Assembly (NCBI RefSeq): GCF_001659605.2
Contig: NC_035178.2
Span: forward strand, 10,920,062-10,984,061
Direction of reading: 5' to 3'
DNA: 64,000 bases
From: Manihot esculenta
Lineage: Eukaryota > Streptophyta > Magnoliopsida > Malpighiales > Euphorbiaceae
Shown here in pieces: positions 10,939-21,275 of this stretch. Positions within the stretch are counted from its first letter, which is position 1; the number at the start of each line of letters is the position of its first letter. Under the pieces are notes generated by a model, which was not told where the DNA came from, did no database searches, and saw only the letters and a list, made by a program, of their open reading frames with translations. The position numbers and the translations under genes are program-made.

Positions 10939-12644
10939 TGTCAAAGTCTTCTTTCGATGATTGGAATGTAGAGTGGGTACCGATTAATATGTATAAATAG
11001 AGAGAAAGAGACTGTCAGGAGAAGGCAAACCTTCAACAAATGGGATTTCAGTCTCCTCTTCCGAATCGGAAAATGAAAATTTTCCACCATCGTGTATGTA
11101 TAAATGGGGTAATGTTGTCATTTTCCTTTCTATTAAGGTTACATGTATTATATACAAGCCGAAGGAAAGAGAGATTAATTTTCCGCCAAAACTAACAGAC
11201 AAGTAACAAACTTCTGCTAGACTCTTGTGGAGCGCAGCTTTTTATTAAAGAGTACAACGGACAGCTTGCTTTAACAGCACACCCAAAACGAAGAGCAGCA
11301 ACTTATCCAAAACGCACAGCTTCAATAACTCAACGTTCTCCCTCACTCCCTTGTTGGGAAAAAAAATGCTGAGGAATGTAAGAAAATAATTTTATTGAAT
11401 TAAATAATTTATTATACAACTCCATCACATGATCTGATATTTAAAAGAGAGTTAAGTTAGAGTATATGTATTAGGTTGGTTTCTAATTTCTCTGCTTATC
11501 ATTTTTTTTTCTTTTATCATTTTGTGATGTGTAACTGCTATCCAACTACTATTCTGTGCTATTATAATGGCACGTACGGTCCTTCCCTACCATTAGATGG
11601 CTATCTAATTCCTTTCGGCATTCACTTTAGCATGATCTCGAATGTGTGGAATCTGCTATTTTGTGGGTTTAGTTAATGGATCGGATTGAGTCCCTCCCTG
11701 CTGGACTAAAGTTCTATCCAATTAGGCCTATTGATATGAGACTTGACCCAACTTTCTTAGAATGAATCAAGGTATTAGGCTTTCATACGGATTAGATTTA
11801 ACCTTTCTGCCGTGAATTTGATCGTGATTTTAAGTGTTCAACACCACAGATAATCAATTCTAAAAGTGTTATTTATAATATTAAAAATAAATTAAAATCT
11901 CAATAATTAAATAAAATAATGATTTTATTTCAAAAATTAAAATACAAGAATCTAAAATAATATAATCTAAAATCTTGAAAATATTATGAAGACCAAATTA
12001 ACCTTTTTGAATTAAGTTTGAACACCTCCTCCCATAAAATGGAGCTAGTGGAGGAATCGACAACGACAAAAATAAAGGAGTAGACGATTTGTGAAAACAA
12101 CAGCCAGTTGGAAAGAAGTTGTATGAATTAAACTGATAAATCCTTAATTAGCTTAGTTAACTTCTAATACATGATGGCAGCAATATTACAATACTTAGCT
12201 TCAACTGATGAACGACTAACGGTTGTTTACTTTTTAAATTTCCATTACCAATGATTTAAAGGATATTCAAAAACTCGTTATTGACTTTCTAAAAAAAGCG
12301 CAGGATGTATTTGAGATTAGTTTGCAGTAGAAAATAGAGTTCTCATGAAAAACAACCCTTACAGACTTTAGGACAAGTGCAGCTTCTTGATGAGTTTGTC
12401 TATGATTTTGTATAAAATAGAGTGACTTTGATATAAATTGTAATAATTCAAGTTATTTAATAGTTTTTAACTAGCTAATATAGAACTTGTACAAATGAAA
12501 ATTCATTTAGCGGCTGAAAATCTGTTTTTATGAGAAATACAAATGAAAATGTTAATAAATTTTATCATAATATATATATTGAGAAAAGCAAATGAAAATG
12601 TTAATAAATTCCTAAATATATCCTTCTAATAATCTGTTACAAAT
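10939..12644. other. B3 upstream flank, then unassigned intergenic DNA
   Basis: 10939-11410 is short-type B3 upstream DNA, including the TATA-like site near 10990. From about 11410 to 12470 the sequence is not repeated elsewhere in the window and holds no supported gene; the 66-codon frame at 11476-11676 has no recognisable features. From about 12480 it becomes the 3' flank of the next B3 copy (TTTTTATGAGAAATACAAATG), shared with 30820 and 55370. Confidence 0.5.
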
Positions 12645-13228
12645 TCATGGTTAGACCTCACAAGCTCACTCAAGCACAGCAAAATTAAATATTTTCTTTG
12701 TAGAATCCCAATAAATCCCAATCAAATCTCCTCCAACCAACTTCCTTCTCTTCACAAAATTATTCAGCAACCCTTTGTTGAAGATGTAACTCTTTGATGT
12801 ATGCCAATACTTTAAAACCAGATTCAGCTCGTTGTTTGTATTACAATCCCAGAAGCAAAATTCAGCACCTTCTCCTCTGATCTTCTCAACAATTTCACTG
12901 CTCATAAATGGCAAAATATGATCCTTGACTAAAGCTGATGCCACCAACAGTCTGCAATGACTACCAAGATCACTACTAGTTAGCCTCTTCTTAATCTTCC
13001 ATGGATCATAAAGCACCAGTTTGGTCCAAACAGGATGCTTCAGCCTCAACTTTCTCTCCTCTTCAGGCTGTAAATCCTCTCGTTTGCAGTATCTCGAGCC
13101 AATGTTTTCAATTCTGAGGACTCTTTGGATACTCCATCAGGTTCCTTTCTTGTTGCAGAAGCATCATGCTCAGTGACCCAAGTTTCATCGAACAATTTTA
13201 GTTGAGTGGAAACTTCCTCCTTTGCTGG

Positions 13229-13233
13229 CCGAG
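13229..13233. repeat. target site duplication, left (CCGAG)
   Basis: CCGAG precedes the 5' LTR here and follows the 3' LTR at 17969-17973, where the B3 gene resumes. A perfect 5-bp duplication proves a single clean integration. Confidence 0.95.
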
Positions 13234-13545
13234 TGTAGGAGAATGATTCAACTTTCAGTTACGGCTCCCCTATCCTTCTGCCAATATCTCTGTATCTCTG
13301 CACGTTCAATTAGTTTGTTTTTCTTTTTGTTCATGAAAACACGTCAAGAACGTGTGCTATTTTTCTGGTGTTTGTTTTCCGTTTCCGCTTGTAACGAGCC
13401 TATATAATAGGCACCTCTTGAATTCAATAAATGACAGAAGGAGTATCGTGTTTCAAGCAGAAGCATTGAGTGCTGTTGTTTCTTTAGTCTATATTAATCC
13501 TCTGTTCTTAAATTGATTCTGCAGAATTCTGCAGAATTTCCTTCA
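13234..13545 (+). repeat. 5' LTR of the full-length copia
   Basis: 312 bp, TGTAGGAGAATG to TTTCCTTCA. It contains a TATA box (TATATAATAG, 13401-13410) and a poly(A)-signal-like AATAAA (13426-13431) shortly downstream, as in compact copia LTRs where the transcript start and end lie close together. Confidence 0.95.
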
Positions 13546-13548
13546 AAG

Positions 13549-13561
13549 TGGTATCAAAGCC
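13549..13561 (+). promoter_or_regulatory. primer-binding site
   Basis: TGGTATCAAAGCC starts three bases after the 5' LTR and corresponds to the 3' end of initiator tRNA-Met, the usual copia primer (canonical TGGTATCAGAGC). Confidence 0.85.
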
Positions 13562-13653
13562 TGGTTCCGTGCATTGCTGGGCGTAGAAAAGTTGAGTTTT
13601 GTTAGAAACACGTAAGGGAGAGGGAGAGTTATCCATGTCTTTTGTTTGCATCA

Positions 13654-16600
13654 ATGGCAAGTTCAAATGCATTGACTGCTTCTCAACCTTTGATTCCAGT
13701 CTTTACCGGAGAAAAATATGAGTTTTGGAGCATCAAAATGAAAACGCTGTTCAAGTCTCAGGACTTATGGGATCTGGTGGAGAATGGATATGTTGATTCT
13801 GATTCAGATGATGAAGTTGCTCGATTGAAAGAGATCAAAAAACGAGATTCAAAAGCACTCTTCTTTATCCAGCAAGCTGTCCATGAGAGTATATTCTCCA
13901 GAATCATGGGAGCGTCAACATCTCAGGAGGCCTGGAAAATCTTGCAGAAGGAATTTCAAGGAGATAAGAAAGTAATTATGGTCAAGTTGCAGTCTTTACG
14001 GCGAGAATTCGAAACTTCAATGATGAAACATGAAGAATCTGTGCAAGACTACCTCTCCAGAGTTTCAACTGTGGTGAGCAAGATGAAAGGTCTTGGGGAA
14101 CAATGCTTAGACTCAACTGTGGTGGCAAAGGTGTTAAGAAGCTTGACTCCTAAATTTGATCACGTAGTTGCTGCAATTGAAGAATCCAAGGATTTGTCAA
14201 CCTTTACGTTTGATGAACTAATGGGTTCATTGCTAGCTCATGAAGAAAGATTGAATCGTAGTTCAGAACATGAGGAAGAGAAAGCCTTTCATATAAAGGG
14301 AGAAACCTCAACGTTGGAAAGAATCACACGTGGTGATAGCAGGCAAAATGATCTGAGAGGCCGAGGAAGAGGTGCAAGTCGAGGACGAGGGCAACGAGAT
14401 GGGCAGAGGCAACCTATCCAATGCCATTACTGCAAACGTTTTGGACACATCAAGGCAAATTGTTGGAAAAGAGCAAGTCAGGTTAACTATGCAGAAGAAG
14501 CAAATGAAGAAGAAGATGATGGGGAGGATGAGTTCAAACTCTTTATGGCTGATCTTGAGCTCAATGGGACCTCAGGTGATATCTAGTTTTTGGATAGTGG
14601 ATGCTCTAATCATATGACAGGCATACGTTCACTATTCAAAGAACTGGATGAGGATTACAAGCTCAAGGTGAGACTTGGTGATGATAAGCAGATGGAAGTA
14701 GAAGGCAAAGGAACAATTGCTATCCGAAATGGAGCTGAAACAAGGCTGTTACATGAAGTTTTTTTGTTCCAAGCCTAACCCAGAATCTCCTCAGTGTTGG
14801 ACAGCTTGTGACCAGTGGCTTCTTTGTGCTGTTTGAAAGTTCCAAGTGCTTGATAAAGAATCAGCAAACTAAGCAAATTCTTGTCGAGGTAAATATGTCA
14901 AAGAACAAATTGTTTCCACTTAACATATCAAGTATTGAAAAAAGGGTATTAATGGTGGAAAGAAAAAATGAATCTAGAATTTGGCATCATAGATATGGAC
15001 ATTTAAATATAAAGGGTCTGCAATTATTGTATAAGAAAGATATGGTGTCTGACCTGCCTGCTATTGAATTTATTGATTTATGCGAAGCTTGTGTTTATGG
15101 AAAACAAAGTAGGAAGTCTTTTCCTATGGGTAAATCATGGAGGGCCACTAGCAATCTGGAGCTCTTACATGCTGATGTTTGTGGTCCTATGAGAACTGAA
15201 TCACTTGGTGGAAGTAGATATTTTTTGTTGTTCACAGATGATTATAGTAGGATGAGCTGGGTGTACTTCCTGCACTTCAAATCAGAGGTCTTAAATGCTT
15301 TCAAGAAGTTTAAGGTACTGGTAGAAAAGCATATTGGAGAACGCATCAAGACACTAAGGACTGATAGAGGAGGAGAATTCACATCCAAGGAGTTTAACAG
15401 TTTCTGTGAAGAACATGAAATTCGTAGAGAGCTCACGGCACCTTACACTCCTGAGCAAAACGGAGTAGCCGAAAGGAAGAACAGGACTGTGGTAGAGATG
15501 GCCAGAACTATGTTGCAGGCTAAAAAGTTGCCAACTCATTTTTGGGGGGAAGCAGTGACCACTTCAGTATACATTTTGAATATCTCACCAACACAGGCAG
15601 TACCGGATCGAACACCGTATGAAGTGTGGACGGGCAGGAGACCTCGGGTAAGTCACTTAAGAATCTTTGGCTGCCTTGCATATGTTTTTGTTGAGGCTCA
15701 TAAACGTGGGAAGCTTGATCAAAAGTCAACAAAGTGTATTTTTGTGGGATATTGCACTAATGCTAAAGCGTACAGATTGTACAATCCCATCAATGGGAAT
15801 ATTATTATCAGTAGAAATGTCATTTTTGATGAAGAAGCACGATGGAATTGGACTGAGGATGAAAAAGGAAGCATTCACTTTGAGATCCCAGAAATCCATG
15901 AGGAACAACTTATGGAGGCACAACCACAAACCCAATTGAATTCTCCAGGAGTCTCGGCATCGTCGGAGTCTTCTGTTGCAAGTCCTTCAAGAACTTCAAT
16001 TGCTTCGGGAAGCTCTTCAACGAGTCCTCAAAGCTCGAGTTCAACTGATGAATCACCACCGAGACGAGTACGGTCACTTCGAGAAATCTATGAAACTACT
16101 CATGCTTTGTATATTGCAGATCCTGTTTCATTTGAGGAGGCAGCAAGCAAGAAGCAATGGGTTGTAGCCATGCACGAGGAACTTGAAGCAATTGAAAGGA
16201 ATAAAACTTGGGAGCTAACAACACTTCCTGAAGGCAAGAAGCCAATCGGTGTAAAGTGGGTTTTCAGAACTAAGTTCAATGCAAATGGGAGTGTACAAAA
16301 GCATAAAGCTCGGTTGGTGGCCAAGGGGTATTCACAGCGGCAAGGAGTGGACTATGAAGAAACTTTTTCTCCTGTTGCAAGGTTTGAAACAGTGAGGACT
16401 CTTCTTGCTCTAGCAGCAAAACAAGGTTGGCTTGTGTACCAGTTTGACGTGAAATCAGCCTTCTTAAATGGAGAATTAGAAGAAGAAGTGTATGTCAATC
16501 AACCTGAAGGTTTTGTAGTCTGTGGAAAAGAAGAACATGTTTACAAGCTGAGGAAGGCACTATACGGATTAAAGCAGGCACCTCGAGCTTGGTACTCAAG

Positions 16601-17669
16601 AATTGATACCTATTTCTTATCAAATGGGTTCGAGAGAAGCAAGAATGAGCCCACGCTCTATATGAAGAATCAGGGTAAAAGTTCTCTGTTTGTTTGTCTA
16701 TATGTAGATGACATGATCTACATGAGCTCTTCCACATCCTTATTGGAAGATTTTCAATCAAATATGAAAAAGGAATTTGAAATGACTGACCTGGGTTTAC
16801 TGCATTTTTTTCTTGGAATAGAAGTAAAACAGGTTGAAGGAGGAATATTCATCTCCCAAAAGAAATATGCTGAGAATTTACTTCAGCGTTTCAGAATGGA
16901 GAATTGCAAGACTGCTCCTACTCCCATGAACACAAATGAAAAACTCCAGCTTAATGATGGTACAGAACAGGCAGATGAGGTTTTTTTTAGGAGTTTGGTC
17001 GGTGGTTTGATTTATTTAACTCATACACGACCAGACATTGCTTTTTCCGTGGGAGTTGTCTCAAGGTTCATGCACTTTCCCTCAAGACATCACCTTGGAG
17101 CAGCAAAAAGAATTCTGAGATATGTGGCTGAAACTGTGGATTATGGGATTTGGTATGATCAGAAAAATAGCTCTGATTTATTTGGGTATACGGATAGTGA
17201 TTGGGCAGGTTGTAAGGAGGATAGAAAAAGTACTTCAGGGTATATTTTCAGTCTTGGATCAGGAGCCATATCATGGAGCTCAAAAAAACAGGCATCCATT
17301 GCATTATCATCCTCGGAAGCTGAGTATATTGCAGCAACCTCTTCAGCGTGTCAGGCGGTGTGGTTGAGAAGAATGCTGTCAGACCTTGGGCAAGAGCAAG
17401 AGAAGGCAACTGAGATCTGGTGTGATAGTAAATCGGCGATAGCAATGACAAGGAATCCAGTTTACCATGGGAGAGCTAAGCACATTGATATTAGAGCTCA
17501 TTTTATTCGTGAGCTTGTAGCTGAAGGAAGTATAATTCTAAAATACTGTAGCACCGATGAACAAGCTGCTGATATACTGACAAAGTCTCTTGCTCGAAGC
17601 AAGCATGACTACTTAAGGGCTAAAAACGGTGTCTGCAAATTTGAATCAAGGGGGGATGTAGGAGAATGA
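13654..17669 (+). pseudogene. copia gag-pol polyprotein, one stop and one frameshift
   Basis: The gag frame begins at ATG 13654 (MASSNALTAS). It contains a copia gag domain and a CX2CX4HX4C zinc knuckle (14422-14463), and ends at TAG 14584-14586, where the second copy reads TGG. The protease motif DSGCSNHMTG follows immediately in the same frame. A single-base loss in the T-run near 14760 shifts the rest. From there one long frame runs to 17669: GAG-pre-integrase (RIWHHRYGHL), integrase core (ADVCGPM, FTDDYSRMSW, TPEQNGVAERKNR), RT with YVDDM at 16701-16715, and RNase H (GYTDSDWAGC, SSEAEYIA). The frame ends 13 bp inside the 3' LTR. Everything needed for retrotransposition is present apart from the two lesions. 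Confidence 0.92.
17648..17656 (+). promoter_or_regulatory. polypurine tract
   Basis: AAGGGGGGA directly precedes the 3' LTR, where second-strand synthesis is primed. Confidence 0.9.
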
Positions 17670-17968
17670 TTCAACTTTCAGTTACGGCTCCCCTATCCTT
17701 CTGCCAATATCTCTGTATCTCTGCACGTTCAATTAGTTTGTTTTTCTTTTTGTTCATGAAAACACGTCAAGAACGTGTGCTATTTTTCTGGTGTTTGTTT
17801 TCCGTTTCCGCTTGTAACGAGCCTACATAATAGGCACCTCTTGAATTCAATAAATGACAGAAGGAGTATCGTGTTTCAAGCAGAAGCATTGAGTGCTGTT
17901 GTTTCTTTAGTCTATATTAATCCTCTGTTCTTAAATTGATTCTGCAGAATTCTGCAGAATTTCCTTCA
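17657..17968 (+). repeat. 3' LTR of the full-length copia
   Basis: 312 bp, identical to the 5' LTR except C17826. That change alters the TATA box to TACATAATAG, so this LTR may be a weaker outward promoter. It is followed by the CCGAG duplication at 17969-17973. Confidence 0.95.
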
Positions 17969-18215
17969 CCGAGTTGAAACAACGATATAGAACTGTGAAG
18001 GAAGGATGATGAACTGATTGGGGTGGTTCTAGGTTTCTTGATCATGCTTGGAAACCCGCAATGAAGGGTTAACTCAGTGGAAACAACGTTGTTTTCTTGA
18101 ACATCTCGATGATTTGACGGTGATTCCGCTTCTTGTCAGATTGGTTGGCTGCGAAAAGTTGATCTTTCATGGATGCTTGAGCACTGAAAACATGGAAATA
18201 ATCTAGTTTCTCCAT

Positions 18216-18654
18216 TGTCGAAGTCTTGTTTCGAAGATTGGAATGTAGAATGGGTACCTTAATATGTATAAATAGAGAGAGACAGACAGTCAAGCGAAGG
18301 CAAACCTTCAACAAATGGGATTTCAGATCCAATACAACGGACAACTTGCTTTAACAGCACACCCAAAACGAACAGCAGCAACTTATCCAAATTAACGCAC
18401 AGCTTCAATAACTCAACATTCTTGTCCCACTCTCTTGTTGAAAAAAAAAGCTGAGGAATGTAAGAAAATAATTTTATTGAATGAAATAATCCATCGCTAA
18501 GTCCGCCGCAGATATTTTTATTTTTTTTGGTGTATAATCTGTAGTTTAGTTCCTTTAATTTAATAAAATGTAAAGTTTACTCTTATATTTTTGATATTTG
18601 AAAAAAAAAAAATACAACGCAGTTTCTGCAGTCAAGATCAAAATTAACTTGCTA
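18216..18654. other. upstream region of B3 copy 3
   Basis: Short-type B3 5' flank with the TATA-like TATAAATA string near 18268, then AT-rich DNA up to the truncated copia LTR. No additional gene. Confidence 0.5.
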
Positions 18655-18800
18655 TTGTCCACAAAGTGGTCCGACCATTTGCTTATCTAGTCGTCTCATT
18701 GACTGCTTGGTCATCCCTCGACCTTACTTCAGATGGTCATTATAGGTGGTCGTCTTGATAGACAAATGGTCAGCTTGATGGTCGATCGTATCCTTCTACA
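18655..18800 (-). repeat. fragment of copia 3' LTR (long copy)
   Basis: Only about 146 bp remain of the LTR that begins TGTAGAAGGATAC at 18800 on the minus strand. The purine tract next to it (GGGGATGAGGGG) fits a 3' LTR boundary. The middle of the LTR is deleted, joining TGTCCACAAAG to the TGTAGAAGG end region. Confidence 0.75.
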
Positions 18801-18970
18801 TACCCCTCATCCCCGTAAAATGTAGTTGAAGGAGACACCAGAGACAACTTCGAGCAAAATTGTTGATGTAACGTAGTCGATAAAGGCTTAGTAAATGGGT
18901 TCGCTATTTGGTCTTGACTTGACATATGTAAAGAAATGAGAAAACCTTTCTGGAGCTGTTCACGCATAAT

Positions 18971-18975
18971 ATAAC
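18971..18975. repeat. target site duplication ATAAC, left
   Basis: ATAAC precedes the solo LTR and recurs at 21276-21280 directly after it. The uninterrupted copia sequence elsewhere reads ATATAACAGTC, confirming the empty site. Confidence 0.95.
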
Positions 18976-21275
18976 TGTAACGACTCGGAAATCGGACCGC
19001 TACCGGCGCTAGGATCCAGATCGGCTTAAGGCCGCCGGGACCCGTAGTAAGCCTCACATACAACCTGTATACCTGTTTAATCCCATACATGATCAACATA
19101 TACATAAAAATTTTGAACTTTCACATTCATTTACCAAACTTAACCTGTGTATGCACAACTCATAAGCACAACCATTAACCCCACACTGGAGTCCTCATCA
19201 ATACTCCAATGGGGTAATATAACATATAATAAGTTTGGTTTACATAAACAATGATAAAACATTTTATAGACCATATACAAAGGGATTAACTTTACATACT
19301 AGGGTCAAACACAACTATAAACCTCAATAAACCTCATTACATTACTGTACTATACTTTTCATTACATCATTTTCATGCCCACATCTAGCTATTACATAAA
19401 ACATAACTTTACTCTTGATGATTTCCTGATCTATCCCGTACCTGCAAACCTAGGGGATTAAGGGAGTGGGGTGAGCTACTAGAGCCCAGTGAGCAGAATA
19501 ATAAAACATTATATTTAAAATTCATGCTTTCATGGAATGCATCACATCACAGACAAATCACGTCAAGGATGAATTTATCACCATTTAGCCCTCTACACAG
19601 TCCAATCATGCCAGGGGCGTAGTGCAGGCACACCTGGACTTCCATATCATATCATACATATGCAATCGTGCCGAGGGCGTAGTGCAGGCCACACCCGGAC
19701 TTTCTCTTACATAGTGCCAGGGGCGTAGTGCAGGCACGCCTGGACTTCCATATCATATCATCATTATATCATGTCATAACATATGAGGGCTGATGGATCA
19801 TTCAACATTCATCCACATCAACAACATAATATGCAATGCAACATATTCGTGAGTTCTAATGCAAGCACCATAATATATCTCATGGCATTCATGATGCGTG
19901 AATCATGCTAAAACTTTCATTATTTATTTTGAAACATAAAGAGTCATTCTACTCACCTCTGGCTAGCTCTGACAAGACACTAAAGCAGCTGACTCACTGC
20001 TGGGGTCCTCGGTTCCTCGGGTCCGAATCTACACAGGTGGACTCAAATGAGGGACCAAACATACATGAATATGACTCTAAAATACTCCCCAAAAACTCCC
20101 TAAAACACCTTAAAACAATCATAGAAATCATGCAAAGGAAGGCTGAACAGGGCACTTTCGGCGGCAGGTTCGGCGGCCGAAAGTTCCTCCAAAGCCGAAA
20201 GTCATGCACCTTTGGCGGCACATTCGGCGGCCGAAGGTTCCCTCCAGAGACGAAACTCATGCATGTTCGGCGGCACCTTCAGCGGCCGAAACTCCCTTCC
20301 AGAGCCGAAAGTTCACTTTCAAGGGCAGGGTTCGGCAGCCAAAGGCTGGTCTCCACAGGCAGGTTCGGTGGCCGAAAGTCCCTTCGGCTGCCGAACCTGA
20401 GTTCTTCCAAAGGGCAGAACTCAGCCTCCACAATGCACATTTACCTCCCAAACCATTGCAACTCAAAACCAACACTTCCAAAACAGGCATACATACTTCC
20501 ATAAGCAAATAGGGGTCTCAAACTAACCTAAACCCCCAAACAAAATACATCAAACATACATATACAACATACATTGTCTAAATACTCAACATTAACCAAA
20601 AACTCAATATTAACCTAAACATGCATTTCTACCCCATAACTTTCATCAAACTCGTTTAAAACATGAAATGAGCTAAGGATCTACTCTTACCTCTTGGAGA
20701 AGGAGAGGAGAGGCGATCTAACTCGGAGATGGGGGAGATCTAACTCCTTGGGTCTCCAAGCTCCAAAACTTCACTCTTTTTGCTCAAATATCTTCAAACC
20801 AAGATAAAACTAGTTAAAACTCAAAAGATTGAGAAAAATCAACAAAACCAACCATGGGAGAGCATGGACTCACCGTTGGCCGAAAATAGGGGAGAAAGCT
20901 CGCCCGTTTCGGCCATGGAGCCCTTATATAGGGGCTGGCCAGACCACCTTCGGAGGCCTAAAGTGCCTCCAAAACTCATGCAAGTTCGGCGGCCGAATAT
21001 GGGGTTCGGCGGCCGAACCTGAGCCATTTTCGGAAGCCTAACTTGCTTCCCTAAACCATCCCACGTTCGGCGGCCGAACTTGAGGTTCAGTGGCCGAACC
21101 TGGAAATGCCTCAATGGTCTTTTTCATTCAAAACTCAATTTCTTTCTTACTTAAAATCATAAAATACATGAAAACATTTTATAAAAACATGGTTTTACCC
21201 TTCTAGAGGTTTCCGACATCCGAGATTCCACCGAACGGTAGGAATTCCGATACCGGAGTCTAGCCGGGTATTACA
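18976..21275 (-). mobile_element. solo LTR of the palindrome-rich gypsy family
   Basis: 2300 bp, starting TGTAACGACTCGG and ending CCGGGTATTACA on the plus strand. It matches the LTR attached to the gypsy pol gene at 37871-41582, so its coding direction is minus. Perfect ATAAC duplications and absence of internal sequence mean LTR-LTR recombination removed the body. It has a TATA box at 20933-20940 (minus, TATATAAG). Clusters of TTCGG-CGG-CCGAA inverted motifs lie on both sides of the TATA box (20158-20400 and 20985-21100). Three GTGCCRGGGGCGTAG repeats lie at 19600-19760. It is inserted into the degenerate copia. Confidence 0.92.
20933..20940 (-). promoter_or_regulatory. TATA box of the gypsy LTR (solo copy)
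   Basis: The minus strand reads CCCCTATATAAGGGC. The same position in the other two LTRs reads TATAAAAG (39785-39792) and TATATAAG (61369-61376). Conservation in all three copies supports a real core promoter. Confidence 0.7.

Larger units (their letters stand above)
13234..17968 (+). mobile_element. full-length Ty1/copia retrotransposon
   Basis: A complete 4735-bp element: 5' LTR, primer-binding site, gag-pol region, polypurine tract and 3' LTR, bounded by CCGAG duplications. Domain order is gag, protease, integrase, RT, RNase H, which defines copia. The two 312-bp LTRs differ at a single base (T13403 versus C17826), so integration is very recent compared with the rest of the window. It lies antisense to the B3 gene it interrupts. 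The polyprotein has one stop and one frameshift, so this copy is not autonomous as read. The protein resembles TNT1-type copia, but I do not assign a clade firmly. Confidence 0.95.
12645..18215 (-). pseudogene. B3 gene copy 3, split by a full-length copia
   Basis: The 5' part (18215 down to 17974) starts at ATG 18213-18215 with MEKLDYFHVFSAQ; the 3' part (13233 down to 12645) holds the B3 domain. Copia 13234-17968 separates them, flanked by CCGAG on both sides. Independent damage is also present: two extra bases in the ACGATATAGAAC region (about 17985), one base missing near 13063, and an AGA-to-TGA change that stops the protein just after FNFAVLE (12666), eight residues early. The B3 part retains WTKLVLYDPWKIKKRL and GGDLIGIYWD. 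The gene is dead by several criteria. Confidence 0.85.

Noticed and set aside
13549..13561. Short tRNA-Met-like matches (also near 6263, 25864 and 57688)
   Set aside because: These are primer-binding sites; no full tRNA cloverleaf is present.
14584..14586. Possible programmed stop readthrough between gag and protease, as in some retroviruses
   Set aside because: The sister copy has TGG at this site and copia elements normally use one continuous frame, so a point mutation is simpler. A frameshift follows soon after.
18069..18344. 91-codon frame beginning upstream of MEKLDYF
   Set aside because: The upstream extension reads promoter DNA. Comparison of copies places the start at 18215, and the frame is lost after an insertion downstream.
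19905..20504. 199-codon open frame (and overlapping frames on both strands) rich in Gly, Arg, Pro and Ser
   Set aside because: It lies wholly inside the gypsy solo LTR and is created by repeated GGCGGCCGAA motifs. The same artefact recurs at 39017-39374 and 60486-60979 with different reading.
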